Below, piece after piece: positions 21,468 to 29,748 of a stretch of DNA of 64,000 bases. The position numbers and the translations under genes were made by a program. Under the pieces are notes generated by a model. It did not search any database. It was not told the origin of the DNA and was given only the letters and a program-made list of their open reading frames with translations. Origin of the DNA: Suipraeoptans intestinalis (GTDB taxonomy: Bacteria; Bacillota; Clostridia; Lachnospirales; Lachnospiraceae); assembly GCF_009696485.1 (NCBI RefSeq), contig NZ_VULY01000018.1, forward strand, positions 1,232,001 through 1,296,000, given 5' to 3'. Position 1 is the first letter of the stretch. Each line of letters begins with the position of its first letter.

Positions 21468-22199
21468 ATGAAGAGAATCTTATACATGGTACTGCGGAAT
21501 ATTTTCCTGATCCCGTACCTGTGGATAAAGCTGTGCTATTATGCGGGGCATGTGGAAAAATATACGGAAGAAGAACGATACCGTCTGCTGCGCTATATTA
21601 CCTATCGGGCGAACAAAGGGGGAAATGTGCGGGTGGAAAGCTATGGAACAGAGCATCTGCCAAAAGAGGGAGGGTTCATGTTTTTCCCCAATCATCAGGG
21701 CCTATATGATGTTTTGGCCATCACGCAGGTCTGTGAGATTCCTTTTTCGGTGGTCGCGAAAAAGGAGGTTGCCAACGTTCCCTTCTTAAAACAGGTATTT
21801 GCCTGCATGAAAGCATATATGCTGGACAGAGAGGATGTTCGACAGGCCATGAAAGTGATCCTGGAAGTTTCCAAGGAAGTAAAAAACGGAAGAAACTACC
21901 TGATCTTCCCGGAGGGGACCAGATCAAAAGAGGGAAACAAGGTGCAGGAATTTAAGGGGGGAAGCTTTAAGGCTGCAACCAAGGCAGGCTGTCCCATCGT
22001 TCCGGTTGCCCTGATCGATGCCTTCGTCCCCTTTGACAGAAATACCATTCGCCAGACAACGGTACAGGTTCATTTTCTTCCGCCTCTGTATCCGGAGGAA
22101 TACGAGAGAATGAACACCAATGAGCTTGCACGGGAGGTGAGGGAAAGGATCGTAAAGACCATTGAAGCCAATAAGAAAGAGAATAAGAAAGAGGAATAA
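21468..22199 (+). CDS. plsC: 1-acyl-sn-glycerol-3-phosphate acyltransferase (PlsC)
   Basis: Membrane-bound acyltransferase converting lysophosphatidic acid to phosphatidic acid. The 243 residues contain the four PlsC motifs in order: FPNHQGLYDVLA (the catalytic NHxxxxD), VAKKEVANVPFLKQVFAC, FPEGTRSKEG and PIVPVALIDA. An N-terminal hydrophobic segment (about 5-22) anchors it. It begins 31 bases after the fumarase beta gene and may share that transcript. The next promoter and riboswitch start only 17 bases after its stop codon. Confidence 0.92.
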   Translation: MKRILYMVLRNIFLIPYLWIKLCYYAGHVEKYTEEERYRLLRYITYRANKGGNVRVESYGTEHLPKEGGFMFFPNHQGLYDVLAITQVCEIPFSVVAKKEVANVPFLKQVFACMKAYMLDREDVRQAMKVILEVSKEVKNGRNYLIFPEGTRSKEGNKVQEFKGGSFKAATKAGCPIVPVALIDAFVPFDRNTIRQTTVQVHFLPPLYPEEYERMNTNELAREVRERIVKTIEANKKENKKEE

Positions 22200-22215
22200 G
22201 AGGAAAAAGAATTTC

Positions 22216-22244
22216 TTGACAGAAGGAAAAAAGTCCTGTAATAT
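22216..22244 (+). promoter_or_regulatory. Sigma-A promoter upstream of the manganese riboswitch
   Basis: TTGACA, a 17-base spacer and TAATAT, just downstream of plsC. Near consensus, placing the transcript start at about 22251, immediately before the riboswitch. Confidence 0.88.
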
Positions 22245-22252
22245 AGGGTTTC

Positions 22253-22380
22253 GATAAAAGGGAGTAACTGGCGCCGATTTTTGGCGTTTGCGATGTCGTC
22301 AATACGATGGAACCCATCCGGTATCGCGATGAAATGGTGAGACTTTTGTTGTATGGTTCATACAGCAGGAGTCTTTTTTT
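22253..22380 (+). ncRNA. yybP-ykoY (manganese) riboswitch with intrinsic terminator
   Basis: The transcript begins with AAAGGGAGTAACTGGCGCC, continues with a short GCGCC/GGCG stem, then GTCGTCAATACG and an ATGG/CCAT-type hairpin, and closes with GTGAGACTTTT. The GGGAGTA element, the CGTCAA loop and the closing (A)GACTTT strand are the conserved Mn2+-binding aptamer parts. The last strand also begins a perfect-looking terminator: AGACT (22340-22344) pairs with AGTCT (22370-22374) around a TGTATG/CATACA stem, then T7. The arrangement suggests an 'on' switch: Mn2+ stabilises the aptamer, prevents the terminator and induces the P-type ATPase. The 196-base stretch to the ATG holds a second AT-rich hairpin (22445-22489) and no gene. 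Confidence 0.9.
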
Positions 22381-22576
22381 GTTTCACAGGAAATTCCTTC
22401 AAATTTTCATTAGAGTTTTCATTCGAAAAGCTCTTGAGTGGACATTTAAAAAGCACTGTTGTAAAAAGCCTCTGCCAGGTGCTTTTAAAAAGTAGGATCG
22501 CAGGATAAGAGGCTGTTGTCAAAACGAAGTAGTTGTGTAAAAACAGGCGGTATCACAAAGAAAGGAAGAAACAGAT

Positions 22577-25123
22577 ATGCTGACGAGTGAACAGGCAAAG
22601 CGTCATCAGGAAACGTATGGATTTAACGAACTGACGGAGGGAAAAAAGAAAAGCACCTTTGTTTTATTTCTGGAGCAGTTCAAGGACTTTTTGGTCATTA
22701 TTTTGATCTTGGCGGCGATCATATCAGGATTTTTGGGAGATATGGAAAGTGCGGCTGTTATTTTTGTCGTTATTACCATCAATGCCATTTTGGGAACGGT
22801 ACAGACCATTAAAGCGGAGCAGTCCCTGAATAGTCTGAAGCAGCTGTCGGCGCCGGAAGCGAAGGTGCGAAGAGACGGGCATTTGATGCAGATTCCATCC
22901 AGAGAGGTTACCATCGGGGATGAAGTGATCGTGGAGGCGGGAGATATGGTCCCTGCTGACGGGAAGCTTCTTACCTGCGCCAGTCTGAAGGTGGATGAAA
23001 GCGCCCTGACGGGAGAGAGCCTTTCGGTAGAAAAATCCCTGGACGAGGTGGAAGAGGGAGCCGCACTGGGAGACCAGACAAACCGGGTGTTTTCAGGGGG
23101 ACTGGTTACCTATGGAAGAGCTTCTTTTGAAGTGACAGCCATTGGGATGCAGACAGAAGTAGGGAAGATCGCAGGTCTTTTGGAAAGCACCAAGGAAAAA
23201 AGAACGCCTCTTCAGATGAGTCTGGACGATTTTGGAAGAAAACTTTCCATTGCCATCCTGGTTTTTTGCGGTCTTTTGTTTGGGGTCATGGTCGTTCGGG
23301 GCGGAAGACCAATGGATGCGTTTCTCTTTGCGGTAGCGCTGGCAGTGGCAGCCATTCCGGAGGCATTAAGCTCTATTGTTACCATCGTCCTCTCCTTTGG
23401 AACACAAAAAATGGCGAAGGAGCATGCCATCATCCGGAAGCTTCAGGCGGTAGAGGGTCTTGGAAGTGTATCTATCATCTGTTCGGATAAAACAGGAACC
23501 CTGACACAAAATAAAATGACGGTAGAAGACTACTACGTGAATGAAATCAGAATCCCGGCAGAGAAGATTTCCATAGAAGAGGAGAATCAGAAGAAACTGC
23601 TGTGGTACAGCATGCTGTGCAATGATTCCTCCAACCGGAACGGAAAAGAGATCGGAGACCCGACAGAGACAGCGCTGATCAATCTGGGGGATCGGCTGGG
23701 AGTTCCGGCCGCCAGGATCCGGCAGCAATTTCCAAGGCTGTCAGAGATTCCCTTTGACAGCGACAGAAAGCTGATGTCCGTCTCTCACAGGGAGGACGAG
23801 AAAGTAGTAATGGTGGTAAAGGGAGCCGTGGACGTCCTGCTTCACAGAGCCGTTTCTATACAGGTGGGGACGGATATCCGGCCCTTGACAGAAGAGGACA
23901 AACAGAAGATCGAAGCTCAGAATGAAGAGTTTTCTAAAAACGGGCTGAGAGTACTGGCTTTTGCCTACAAGACTCTGAAAGAGGAGAAAGATCTGACGCT
24001 GCAGGATGAGACGGAGCTGACCTTCCTGGGACTGATCTCTATGATGGATCCGCCGAGAGAGGAATCCAGACAGGCGGTAGAAGAATGTATTCGTGCAGGG
24101 ATCAAGCCTATCATGATCACAGGAGATCATAAGGTAACGGCGGCAGCCATTGCAAAGAGGATCGGGATCCTGAAAGAAGAGTCGGAAGCCTGTGAGGGAG
24201 CCGTCATTGAAACGATGACGGATGAAGAGCTACAGGAATTTGTGGAAGGGATCTCCGTCTATGCCAGGGTGTCTCCGGAGCACAAGATCCGTATCGTAAG
24301 GGCATGGCAGGAAAAAGGAAATATTGTATCCATGACGGGAGACGGCGTCAACGATGCGCCGGCGCTGAAGCAGGCCAATATCGGAGTGGCCATGGGGATC
24401 ACCGGAAGCGAGGTCTCCAAGGATGCGGCGGCTATGGTGCTGACAGATGACAATTTTGCTACGATAGTCAAGGCGATTGAAAACGGACGGAACATTTACC
24501 GAAATATCAAACAGTCTATTCAATTTTTACTTTCGGGCAACTTTGGGGCGATTTTGGCAGTGCTGTATGCCTCTGTCGCCAACCTTCCGGTTCCTTTTGC
24601 ACCGGTACACCTGCTGTTTATCAACCTTTTGACAGACAGCCTGCCTGCCATTGCGCTGGGACTGGAGCCGCACACCAGTGAAGTGATGCAGGAGAAGCCA
24701 AGACCGGTTGGCCAGTCTATCTTAAACGGGGCGTATTTGAGAAGGATCGGAACAGAGGGTCTGATCATAGGAGGAGCTACCGTAGCCGCCTTTTTGCTGG
24801 GACTGCGGGAGGGAGGAAGTCTGTTGGGAAGTACCATGGCCTTTGGAACGCTGTGTATGAGCCGACTGGCCCACGGATTTAACTGCAAATCAGAAAAGCC
24901 GGTACTGTTTACCAAGATGTTTTTTAACAATCTGTTTTTGATCGGGGCCTTCTTATTAGGTACCGCGTTGATCACCGCCGTGCTGTTATTACCGGTGCTA
25001 CAGCCGATTTTTAAGGTACAGACGCTGACGCCCGGCCAGTTGGGGATTGTTTATGGATGTGCGCTGGGAAGCTTCCTGGGAATCCAGGTATTAAAGGGAA
25101 TCAAAAGAATCTTTGTAAAATAG
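22577..25123 (+). CDS. Cation-transporting P-type ATPase (probable Mn2+/Ca2+ exporter)
   Basis: An 848-residue P2A-type ATPase. Order: N-terminal cation-ATPase domain, two helices, actuator domain with TGES, helices with PEAL at the metal site (instead of PEGL), the phosphorylation motif DKTGTLTQNK, a nucleotide-binding domain, MTGDGVNDAPALK in the hinge, then six C-terminal helices including the cation-binding VHLLFINLLTDSLPA. P-type ATPases under yybP-ykoY riboswitches in lactic acid bacteria have been linked to Mn2+ homeostasis, and the riboswitch at 22253-22380 argues for Mn2+ export. Calcium transport remains possible. AAAGGAAG precedes the ATG. Confidence 0.93.
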   Translation: MLTSEQAKRHQETYGFNELTEGKKKSTFVLFLEQFKDFLVIILILAAIISGFLGDMESAAVIFVVITINAILGTVQTIKAEQSLNSLKQLSAPEAKVRRDGHLMQIPSREVTIGDEVIVEAGDMVPADGKLLTCASLKVDESALTGESLSVEKSLDEVEEGAALGDQTNRVFSGGLVTYGRASFEVTAIGMQTEVGKIAGLLESTKEKRTPLQMSLDDFGRKLSIAILVFCGLLFGVMVVRGGRPMDAFLFAVALAVAAIPEALSSIVTIVLSFGTQKMAKEHAIIRKLQAVEGLGSVSIICSDKTGTLTQNKMTVEDYYVNEIRIPAEKISIEEENQKKLLWYSMLCNDSSNRNGKEIGDPTETALINLGDRLGVPAARIRQQFPRLSEIPFDSDRKLMSVSHREDEKVVMVVKGAVDVLLHRAVSIQVGTDIRPLTEEDKQKIEAQNEEFSKNGLRVLAFAYKTLKEEKDLTLQDETELTFLGLISMMDPPREESRQAVEECIRAGIKPIMITGDHKVTAAAIAKRIGILKEESEACEGAVIETMTDEELQEFVEGISVYARVSPEHKIRIVRAWQEKGNIVSMTGDGVNDAPALKQANIGVAMGITGSEVSKDAAAMVLTDDNFATIVKAIENGRNIYRNIKQSIQFLLSGNFGAILAVLYASVANLPVPFAPVHLLFINLLTDSLPAIALGLEPHTSEVMQEKPRPVGQSILNGAYLRRIGTEGLIIGGATVAAFLLGLREGGSLLGSTMAFGTLCMSRLAHGFNCKSEKPVLFTKMFFNNLFLIGAFLLGTALITAVLLLPVLQPIFKVQTLTPGQLGIVYGCALGSFLGIQVLKGIKRIFVK

Positions 25124-25235
25124 ATCGCATCTTTTCAGGGGAGGCATTTCTGTGATGATTGCCGGAGCAGTAAGATTGCCGGGACGACAGAAAAGGCTTC
25201 CGCTGCGAAACAGGAAAAAAGAGAACTTATAGGAC

Positions 25236-25284
25236 AAAAAGAGAGTATTTCTTCCGGTTTTTTGCCGGAGGGAATACTCTCTTT
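25236..25284. terminator. Bidirectional terminator between converging genes
   Basis: Long stem AAAGAGAGTATT..CCGG / CCGG..AATACTCTCTTT with T runs on both strands. It separates the rightward P-type ATPase from the leftward dipeptidase, so it can serve both. Confidence 0.85.
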
Positions 25285-25292
25285 TGACAGGA

Positions 25293-26267
25293 TCAACCAA
25301 TGACCTCTTCGATGACCCGATGCCAGTTTTTATAAGCGATTTTTTCTATTTCGTCCGGATGGAATCCGATCCGCCGCATTTCCTCGATCACGCCGGGAAC
25401 CTGGGAGGCATCCTCCAGTCCGATGGTATAGGGAGTGGACTGGCTGCTGAAGGAACTGAGGGTATCTCCGCAAAGAAATTCTGCAAAGTCAAAGCCAAAG
25501 CCTACATGGTCGATTCCCATGACCTCCACCATATGATCTAGATGCTTCACGAGATTTTCCAACGTCTGCTGACTTTCGATGTCATGGACAAATTCGTTGA
25601 AGGAATTTAGTCCGACGACACCGCCTGTTTTTGCCAGCTCTTTTAACTGCGCATCGGTCAGGTTACGTTTCTGATCGCACAGCGCGCGGCAATTTGAGTG
25701 CGAGGCTACAACAGGGCCGTTTGCCACTCCTAAAAGATCCCAGAAGGAGGCATCGTTCAGGTGAGAGACATCCAGAAGTATTCCCAGATCCTGGATTTTC
25801 TTTACAGCCTGCCTCCCCACGTCTGTCAGACCTCTTTTAGGATCGCCCTTGATTCCCGTGGCAAGGGGATTGGCCTCGTTCCAGGTCAGGCCGGCATGGC
25901 GGGCGCCAAACTGATAAAATTCCTCAATGAGAGCCAGGTCTTCCCCGATACTTTTCAAGCCTTCCAGTCCGATCAGGGTGTACATTCGCCCCTCTTTTTT
26001 TGCCGTCTGGATATCCCGATAGGATCGTGCGATCGTCAGGATATCCGCACACAGGGGTTCTTCTTGTGCGATGGCTTCCATCATCTGCCGGGTGCGTTTC
26101 AGAGGGTCTTTGTCAAAAGGCGGGTCGTTCCAGATAACGAAGATTCCCCCTTCGATGTCTCCCTTTTTCAGTCGTTCATAATGGTATTTGCGAAAAATGT
26201 CAGATTCCCCCCTCAGGTAATGGTGGGTCACATCTGTCCAGATATCGCAGTGTGCATCAAAATTCAT
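25293..26267 (-). CDS. Membrane dipeptidase (renal dipeptidase family, M19)
   Basis: Zinc peptidase of the amidohydrolase superfamily that splits dipeptides. Recognisable are the N-terminal HCDIWTD (HxD metal ligands), TLIGLEGLKSIGED with the bridging Glu, LLDVSHLNDASFWD, VVASHSNCRALCDQKRNLTD (second His pair) and DHVGFGFDF. The frame runs up to 26351, but AGGAG precedes the ATG at 26267 and the metal motif starts right after it, so I chose 324 residues. It is transcribed leftward. A terminator at 26350-26382 separates it from the upstream DUF819 gene, so it should have its own promoter. No signal peptide is seen, so it is probably cytoplasmic. Confidence 0.9.
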   Translation of the reverse strand: MNFDAHCDIWTDVTHHYLRGESDIFRKYHYERLKKGDIEGGIFVIWNDPPFDKDPLKRTRQMMEAIAQEEPLCADILTIARSYRDIQTAKKEGRMYTLIGLEGLKSIGEDLALIEEFYQFGARHAGLTWNEANPLATGIKGDPKRGLTDVGRQAVKKIQDLGILLDVSHLNDASFWDLLGVANGPVVASHSNCRALCDQKRNLTDAQLKELAKTGGVVGLNSFNEFVHDIESQQTLENLVKHLDHMVEVMGIDHVGFGFDFAEFLCGDTLSSFSSQSTPYTIGLEDASQVPGVIEEMRRIGFHPDEIEKIAYKNWHRVIEEVIG

Positions 26268-26349
26268 AAGAAACTCCTTTCTGTCCGGGTGACTTGTCCT
26301 GCTTATGCAAAATAGCAGAGCCTTATAAAATCCCTGCAAATTACGATAC

Positions 26350-26382
26350 AAAAACAGGAACGGAAAAAGGCTCCGTCCCTGT
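26350..26382 (-). terminator. Terminator downstream of the DUF819 gene
   Basis: On the minus strand ACAGGGACGGA pairs with TCCGTTCCTGT (one mismatch), followed by TTTTTG. It lies just after the DUF819 stop codon. Confidence 0.8.
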
Positions 26383-26411
26383 CTGAACTTTTTCTAACTG
26401 AGCCGCAGCTT

Positions 26412-27647
26412 TTAGAGTCCTAAAATGCTTCCGACGATCAATCCAAAATAGGTTCCCAGAACATATCCCAACGTTCCCACCAGCACGATGGGGCCGATCA
26501 GATCGGTCCATCCTTTTGAAACAGCCATAGCGGCAGCCGTAGTCGGACCTCCGATGTTGGCGTTAGATGCCAGTATGATATCCTCCAGGTTGAATTTCAA
26601 CAGTTTTCCTGCAACGAAGCTAAACAGCATATTTACAAACACGACGATCGCGGCAAACACCAGAAGCAGCGGTGAATTCTTTACGATCATAACGATGGAA
26701 GCGGGAACACCGATCACGAAGAAGAAAATATAGATGAGGAAAGTTCCCAACTCGTTCGTTCCCTTGATCTCTCCAAAGAAACCAGGCGCAAACGTAGCGC
26801 AGCACATGGCGATGGTAGTGATCCACAGATACTTGTTGCCCATCAGAGTATTCAGGATTCCCAAAAAGGCGTTGCCTGTAGGAATGATGCTTGCAAAGAT
26901 GGTAGCGATAATGTCGGACAGGGTAACGATGGTGAATGCGGTGGCAGCACCAAGCGCGATGTCCTTCAGGGAGATTTCCTTCCGTCCCCAGAATGCGGCA
27001 GCATTCGTCTGATTTTTATCAGCGTGGGCGCTGGAAGCCTCTACAGCGTCTACATAAGGATGCTTGAAGTGCTTCCGGAAAAATCCGATGGAAGGAATGG
27101 CGATCAGCGCAAAGAAGTAAAGCGCCATCAACAGGTTGTCTGCAACGGTAGCGGCAGAGATCATCTCTCCGGATACGTCGAAGGCAGCGCCAAGTGCGGC
27201 AAAGTTTACCGTTCCGCCGATATAGGTCCCGGTGAATACGCCGGCAAGTCCTGCCAGTTCAGGAATGAACTTGTGAAGCGCTGCATAAGCAAGAAGAGCG
27301 CCGCAGGCAGTTCCAACAGATCCAAAAAGGAAAATGATCAGGATGCGTCCCGCTTCTTTTCCGATCTTGCGCATGTCACACTGCAGCAGCAAAAGAGGGA
27401 TGGCGAGAGGAACCACAAAGCCCCATACATTATCCCAGGTTGGCGCATCCATAGGAATGATACCAAAGTTAGAAAGAACGATTGCAAGAACAAGAGCGAT
27501 GATGGCACCGGTCAGTTTCGCCGCCCATTCATACTTTTGTTCCAGGTAGATGGCAATGGCCGCTCCCAAAACGCAGATCGTCCAAAGCATCCAAGTGTTT
27601 TCCGCTCCTACCAGCGGGTTGTTCAGATCGAAAATATGTCCCCACAT
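26412..27647 (-). CDS. DUF819 family membrane protein (YjcL-like)
   Basis: A 411-residue protein with ten to eleven hydrophobic segments. The family features are the internal duplication of a bile-acid-transporter-like fold, with GTYIGGTVNFAALG in the first half and NANIGGPTTAAAMA in the second half, a typical pair of discontinuous-helix motifs. The substrate of DUF819 proteins is not established; linkage to the dipeptidase downstream suggests peptide or amino-acid traffic, but that is inference. An upstream in-frame start at 27710 is possible, but AGGAGG precedes the ATG at 27647. The 27648-27896 gap holds the divergent promoters of this gene and of the CPBP gene. Confidence 0.85.
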   Translation of the reverse strand: MWGHIFDLNNPLVGAENTWMLWTICVLGAAIAIYLEQKYEWAAKLTGAIIALVLAIVLSNFGIIPMDAPTWDNVWGFVVPLAIPLLLLQCDMRKIGKEAGRILIIFLFGSVGTACGALLAYAALHKFIPELAGLAGVFTGTYIGGTVNFAALGAAFDVSGEMISAATVADNLLMALYFFALIAIPSIGFFRKHFKHPYVDAVEASSAHADKNQTNAAAFWGRKEISLKDIALGAATAFTIVTLSDIIATIFASIIPTGNAFLGILNTLMGNKYLWITTIAMCCATFAPGFFGEIKGTNELGTFLIYIFFFVIGVPASIVMIVKNSPLLLVFAAIVVFVNMLFSFVAGKLLKFNLEDIILASNANIGGPTTAAAMAVSKGWTDLIGPIVLVGTLGYVLGTYFGLIVGSILGL

Positions 27648-27896
27648 ACTCTCTTGGCCTCCTTTCAGAAACAAAACATGTTGTAAAATAAATTGTGAAA
27701 TAAATCTCACTTAAGTATATAGAGATTTGTAATAAAAGTCAATAATCTACCGGAAGCAATATCACAAAATGTGCAATATGCACATCAAAATCAGATATTT
27801 CAGAGAGGTAAACTTTCTTTATATCGGAGCGTCTTAACAAAAATTTTATACGGTGTGTGGTAGGATAAACAGCAAATGAGAAAGAAGGAGAAGAAT

Positions 27897-28703
27897 ATGC
27901 AAAAACAATCGGATATCAAATGCAACTGGAAATTTCAACTGGCTTTGTCGGTAGCCATCTTTGCTATCTTTAGTATTTATGTTCCTGCTCTGGGAGCCCT
28001 GGGATTAGATCTGACAAACGGAACGTTATTGTCGGAAGGGAGCAGACTGTTTGTCAGTGTGGCTTTGGCGACTGTCTGCGGATGTTTGATCCGGGAAGAG
28101 CTGGAAAAAAAGAACCCCTTACATCTTTCCGGCCGGACAAAGATACTACTGGGGCTGTTGGGGGCAGTCTTCCTAATAGTGGCGTTTCAGATCGGGATGT
28201 TTTTTAACTGGATGGATGTGCTCCAACTGGATCCGGTCTCAATCCTGAAGTGTTTTTTCATAGCAGTGGCAGCAGCGGTATTTGAGGAGCTTTTGGTGCG
28301 GGGGCTGATCCTGTCGGCGCTGGAAAAAGCTTTTCAAAACAGCAGACACCGGCTATTGCTGGCAGGACTGATTTCTGCCCTGATATTCGGAGCGCTGCAT
28401 TACTATAACCTGTTTCAAAACGCATCTTTGGGAGAAATAAATCAACAGGTGTTCTATGCGGCGGCGCTGGGTGTGATGTTCGCTGCGTTTCGGATCTGTT
28501 TTCAGAATCTGTGGCTGCCGATCCTCATCCATTTTGCCATAGATTTTCAACCGTTCATCGGAGAAAGCGGAGGGGGAGGAGGGCAAAGCCCCTGGACATT
28601 TCTGCTTTTGCTATTTGTCCCGCTGGCACTGATGGCAGCCGTCACACTTTTTAGTGCAGACAGGGACGCAGGCATCTGCCGGAAAGAAGAGGAAAAAGAA
28701 TAA
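27897..28703 (+). CDS. CPBP family intramembrane metalloprotease (Abi/CAAX-like)
   Basis: A 268-residue membrane protein with about seven hydrophobic segments. The catalytic motifs of the CPBP (Abi, PF02517) family are present in order: EELLVRG (the EExxxR motif), FGALHYYN (HxxxN/H) and HFAIDF (HxxxD/N). Family members cleave CAAX proteins in eukaryotes; in Gram-positives they have been linked to bacteriocin self-immunity and surface polysaccharide control, so the role here is open. AAGGAG precedes the ATG at 27897, seven codons inside the longest frame. The stop codon lies within the first unit of a 14-bp tandem repeat. Confidence 0.85.
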   Translation: MQKQSDIKCNWKFQLALSVAIFAIFSIYVPALGALGLDLTNGTLLSEGSRLFVSVALATVCGCLIREELEKKNPLHLSGRTKILLGLLGAVFLIVAFQIGMFFNWMDVLQLDPVSILKCFFIAVAAAVFEELLVRGLILSALEKAFQNSRHRLLLAGLISALIFGALHYYNLFQNASLGEINQQVFYAAALGVMFAAFRICFQNLWLPILIHFAIDFQPFIGESGGGGGQSPWTFLLLLFVPLALMAAVTLFSADRDAGICRKEEEKE

Positions 28704-28746
28704 AGGAAAAAGAATAAAGGAAAAAGAATAAAGGAAAAAGAATAAA
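28691..28746 (+). repeat. Four tandem copies of a 14-bp unit across the CPBP stop codon
   Basis: The unit GGAAAAAGAATAAA occurs four times without change and is followed by a partial fifth (GGAAAAGG). The first unit contains the stop codon, so copy-number change leaves the protein intact but alters the 3' untranslated region. The 738 bases from 28704 to 29441 otherwise hold a terminator-like hairpin, a promoter and no convincing gene. Confidence 0.95.
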
Positions 28747-28763
28747 GGAAAAGGAGAGAACAA

Positions 28764-28808
28764 GACTGTCACGGAAAAAAGACCTGCCGGGACAGTCCTT
28801 TCCTTTTA
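28764..28808 (+). terminator. Probable terminator downstream of the CPBP gene
   Basis: GACTGTC (28764-28770) pairs with GACAGTC (28791-28797), extended by ACGG/CCGG-type pairs, followed by CTTTCCTTTT. The loop is long and the T run is broken, so confidence is moderate. Confidence 0.5.
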
Positions 28809-29022
28809 TGGGAAATCCTGGTCTCTGTGGTCTATACGATAAAAATATTTTGCGCAGGCCGCGCTGCGGCGCTATAAAGCTATGTGATGAAAGCGACTGG
28901 CTGCAAGGAGAAACTTTCATATCGCAGAAGGCGTTTACCTGACTCGACGGTCGGGAAAAAGAGACAGAGAGAAACAGACAGAGAAAAACAGAGAAAAATA
29001 TTTTAAAATTTCAAGAGAGGGC

Positions 29023-29051
29023 TTGCGAAAGAAAAGAGAATCTCGTATAAT
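29023..29051 (+). promoter_or_regulatory. Sigma-A promoter with no gene directly downstream
   Basis: TTGCGA, a 17-base spacer and TATAAT. The transcript would begin near 29058, yet the first gene with a good start is 29442, leaving a leader of about 385 bases. That leader contains AAAGGAGG (near 29094) without a following start codon, and two overlapping 21-codon frames. It could be a long 5' leader or a small RNA. Confidence 0.65.
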
Positions 29052-29441
29052 GTCCCCACTGGAGAATGGATTTTGATAGCTGTGTTTTACGTAAAGGAGG
29101 ACAGTTTCTATCATTTTTACCAATCGTCTGAATTCTAAGATCAGACCGAATCAAATCAAGCGTTGCAGATACCTGCAGCCGTAATGCCGATTCAGGCAAT
29201 TTTTCAAAAAGTACGAAACAGAATCTGCAAAATCAAACAGTGACGGGAAGCCGGATGTCAGAGGAAACCTTGTCCGTAGGATTTTTGTGGAAAAAAAGAA
29301 AAAAGAGAAAAAAGACCGTGAATTTCTTCAGTAGGAGCAGCTGCGACTCAGGAAATCTCCCGGGTGGGCACTGTGTCACAGCACCTTCGATGCCGCCGCG
29401 GGACACAGCAGCCACGGCTATCGACGGCAAAAGGAGGAAAA

Positions 29442-29657
29442 ATGGAAAGGGAGGTGCAGATGCGGCATATGTTTGAAGAGCTGACGGGATATGAGTCCAG
29501 GGATGTAAAGCTGAAAATGGACGGATATCCGGCAAGCCCCATGCAGATCGTCCAGGCGCATATGCTAAGAGAAGAGACTGTCTATATGAGAGACTACATT
29601 TTGGACGAAAGGGGCAATGTGAAAGAGCTGTGCTTTCATCGTGTAACAAATAAATAA
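29442..29657 (+). CDS. Small conserved-looking hypothetical protein
   Basis: A 71-residue, charged, soluble protein that I do not recognise. The open frame begins at 29364, but AAAGGAGG precedes the ATG at 29442, and the residues upstream are Arg-rich and look untranslated. The body (MFEELTGYES, then LKMDGYPASPMQIVQAHMLRE, then YILDERGNVKELCF) has good codon use and a mixed alpha/beta appearance. It sits 91 bases upstream of the GH18 gene, possibly on the same transcript from the 29023 promoter. Confidence 0.6.
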   Translation: MEREVQMRHMFEELTGYESRDVKLKMDGYPASPMQIVQAHMLREETVYMRDYILDERGNVKELCFHRVTNK

Positions 29658-29748
29658 GAAACTTACCCCGCAAACGTGAAAATGTCGAAATAATTAATGA
29701 CGTGGATCAGAGCTTTTGCTATAATGGAGTCCGAGTAGGAGGTGCAGT

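Noticed and set aside
22307..22495. A 62-codon frame starting in the riboswitch
   Set aside because: It runs through the conserved aptamer and terminator, has no SD sequence and ends in basic low-complexity sequence.
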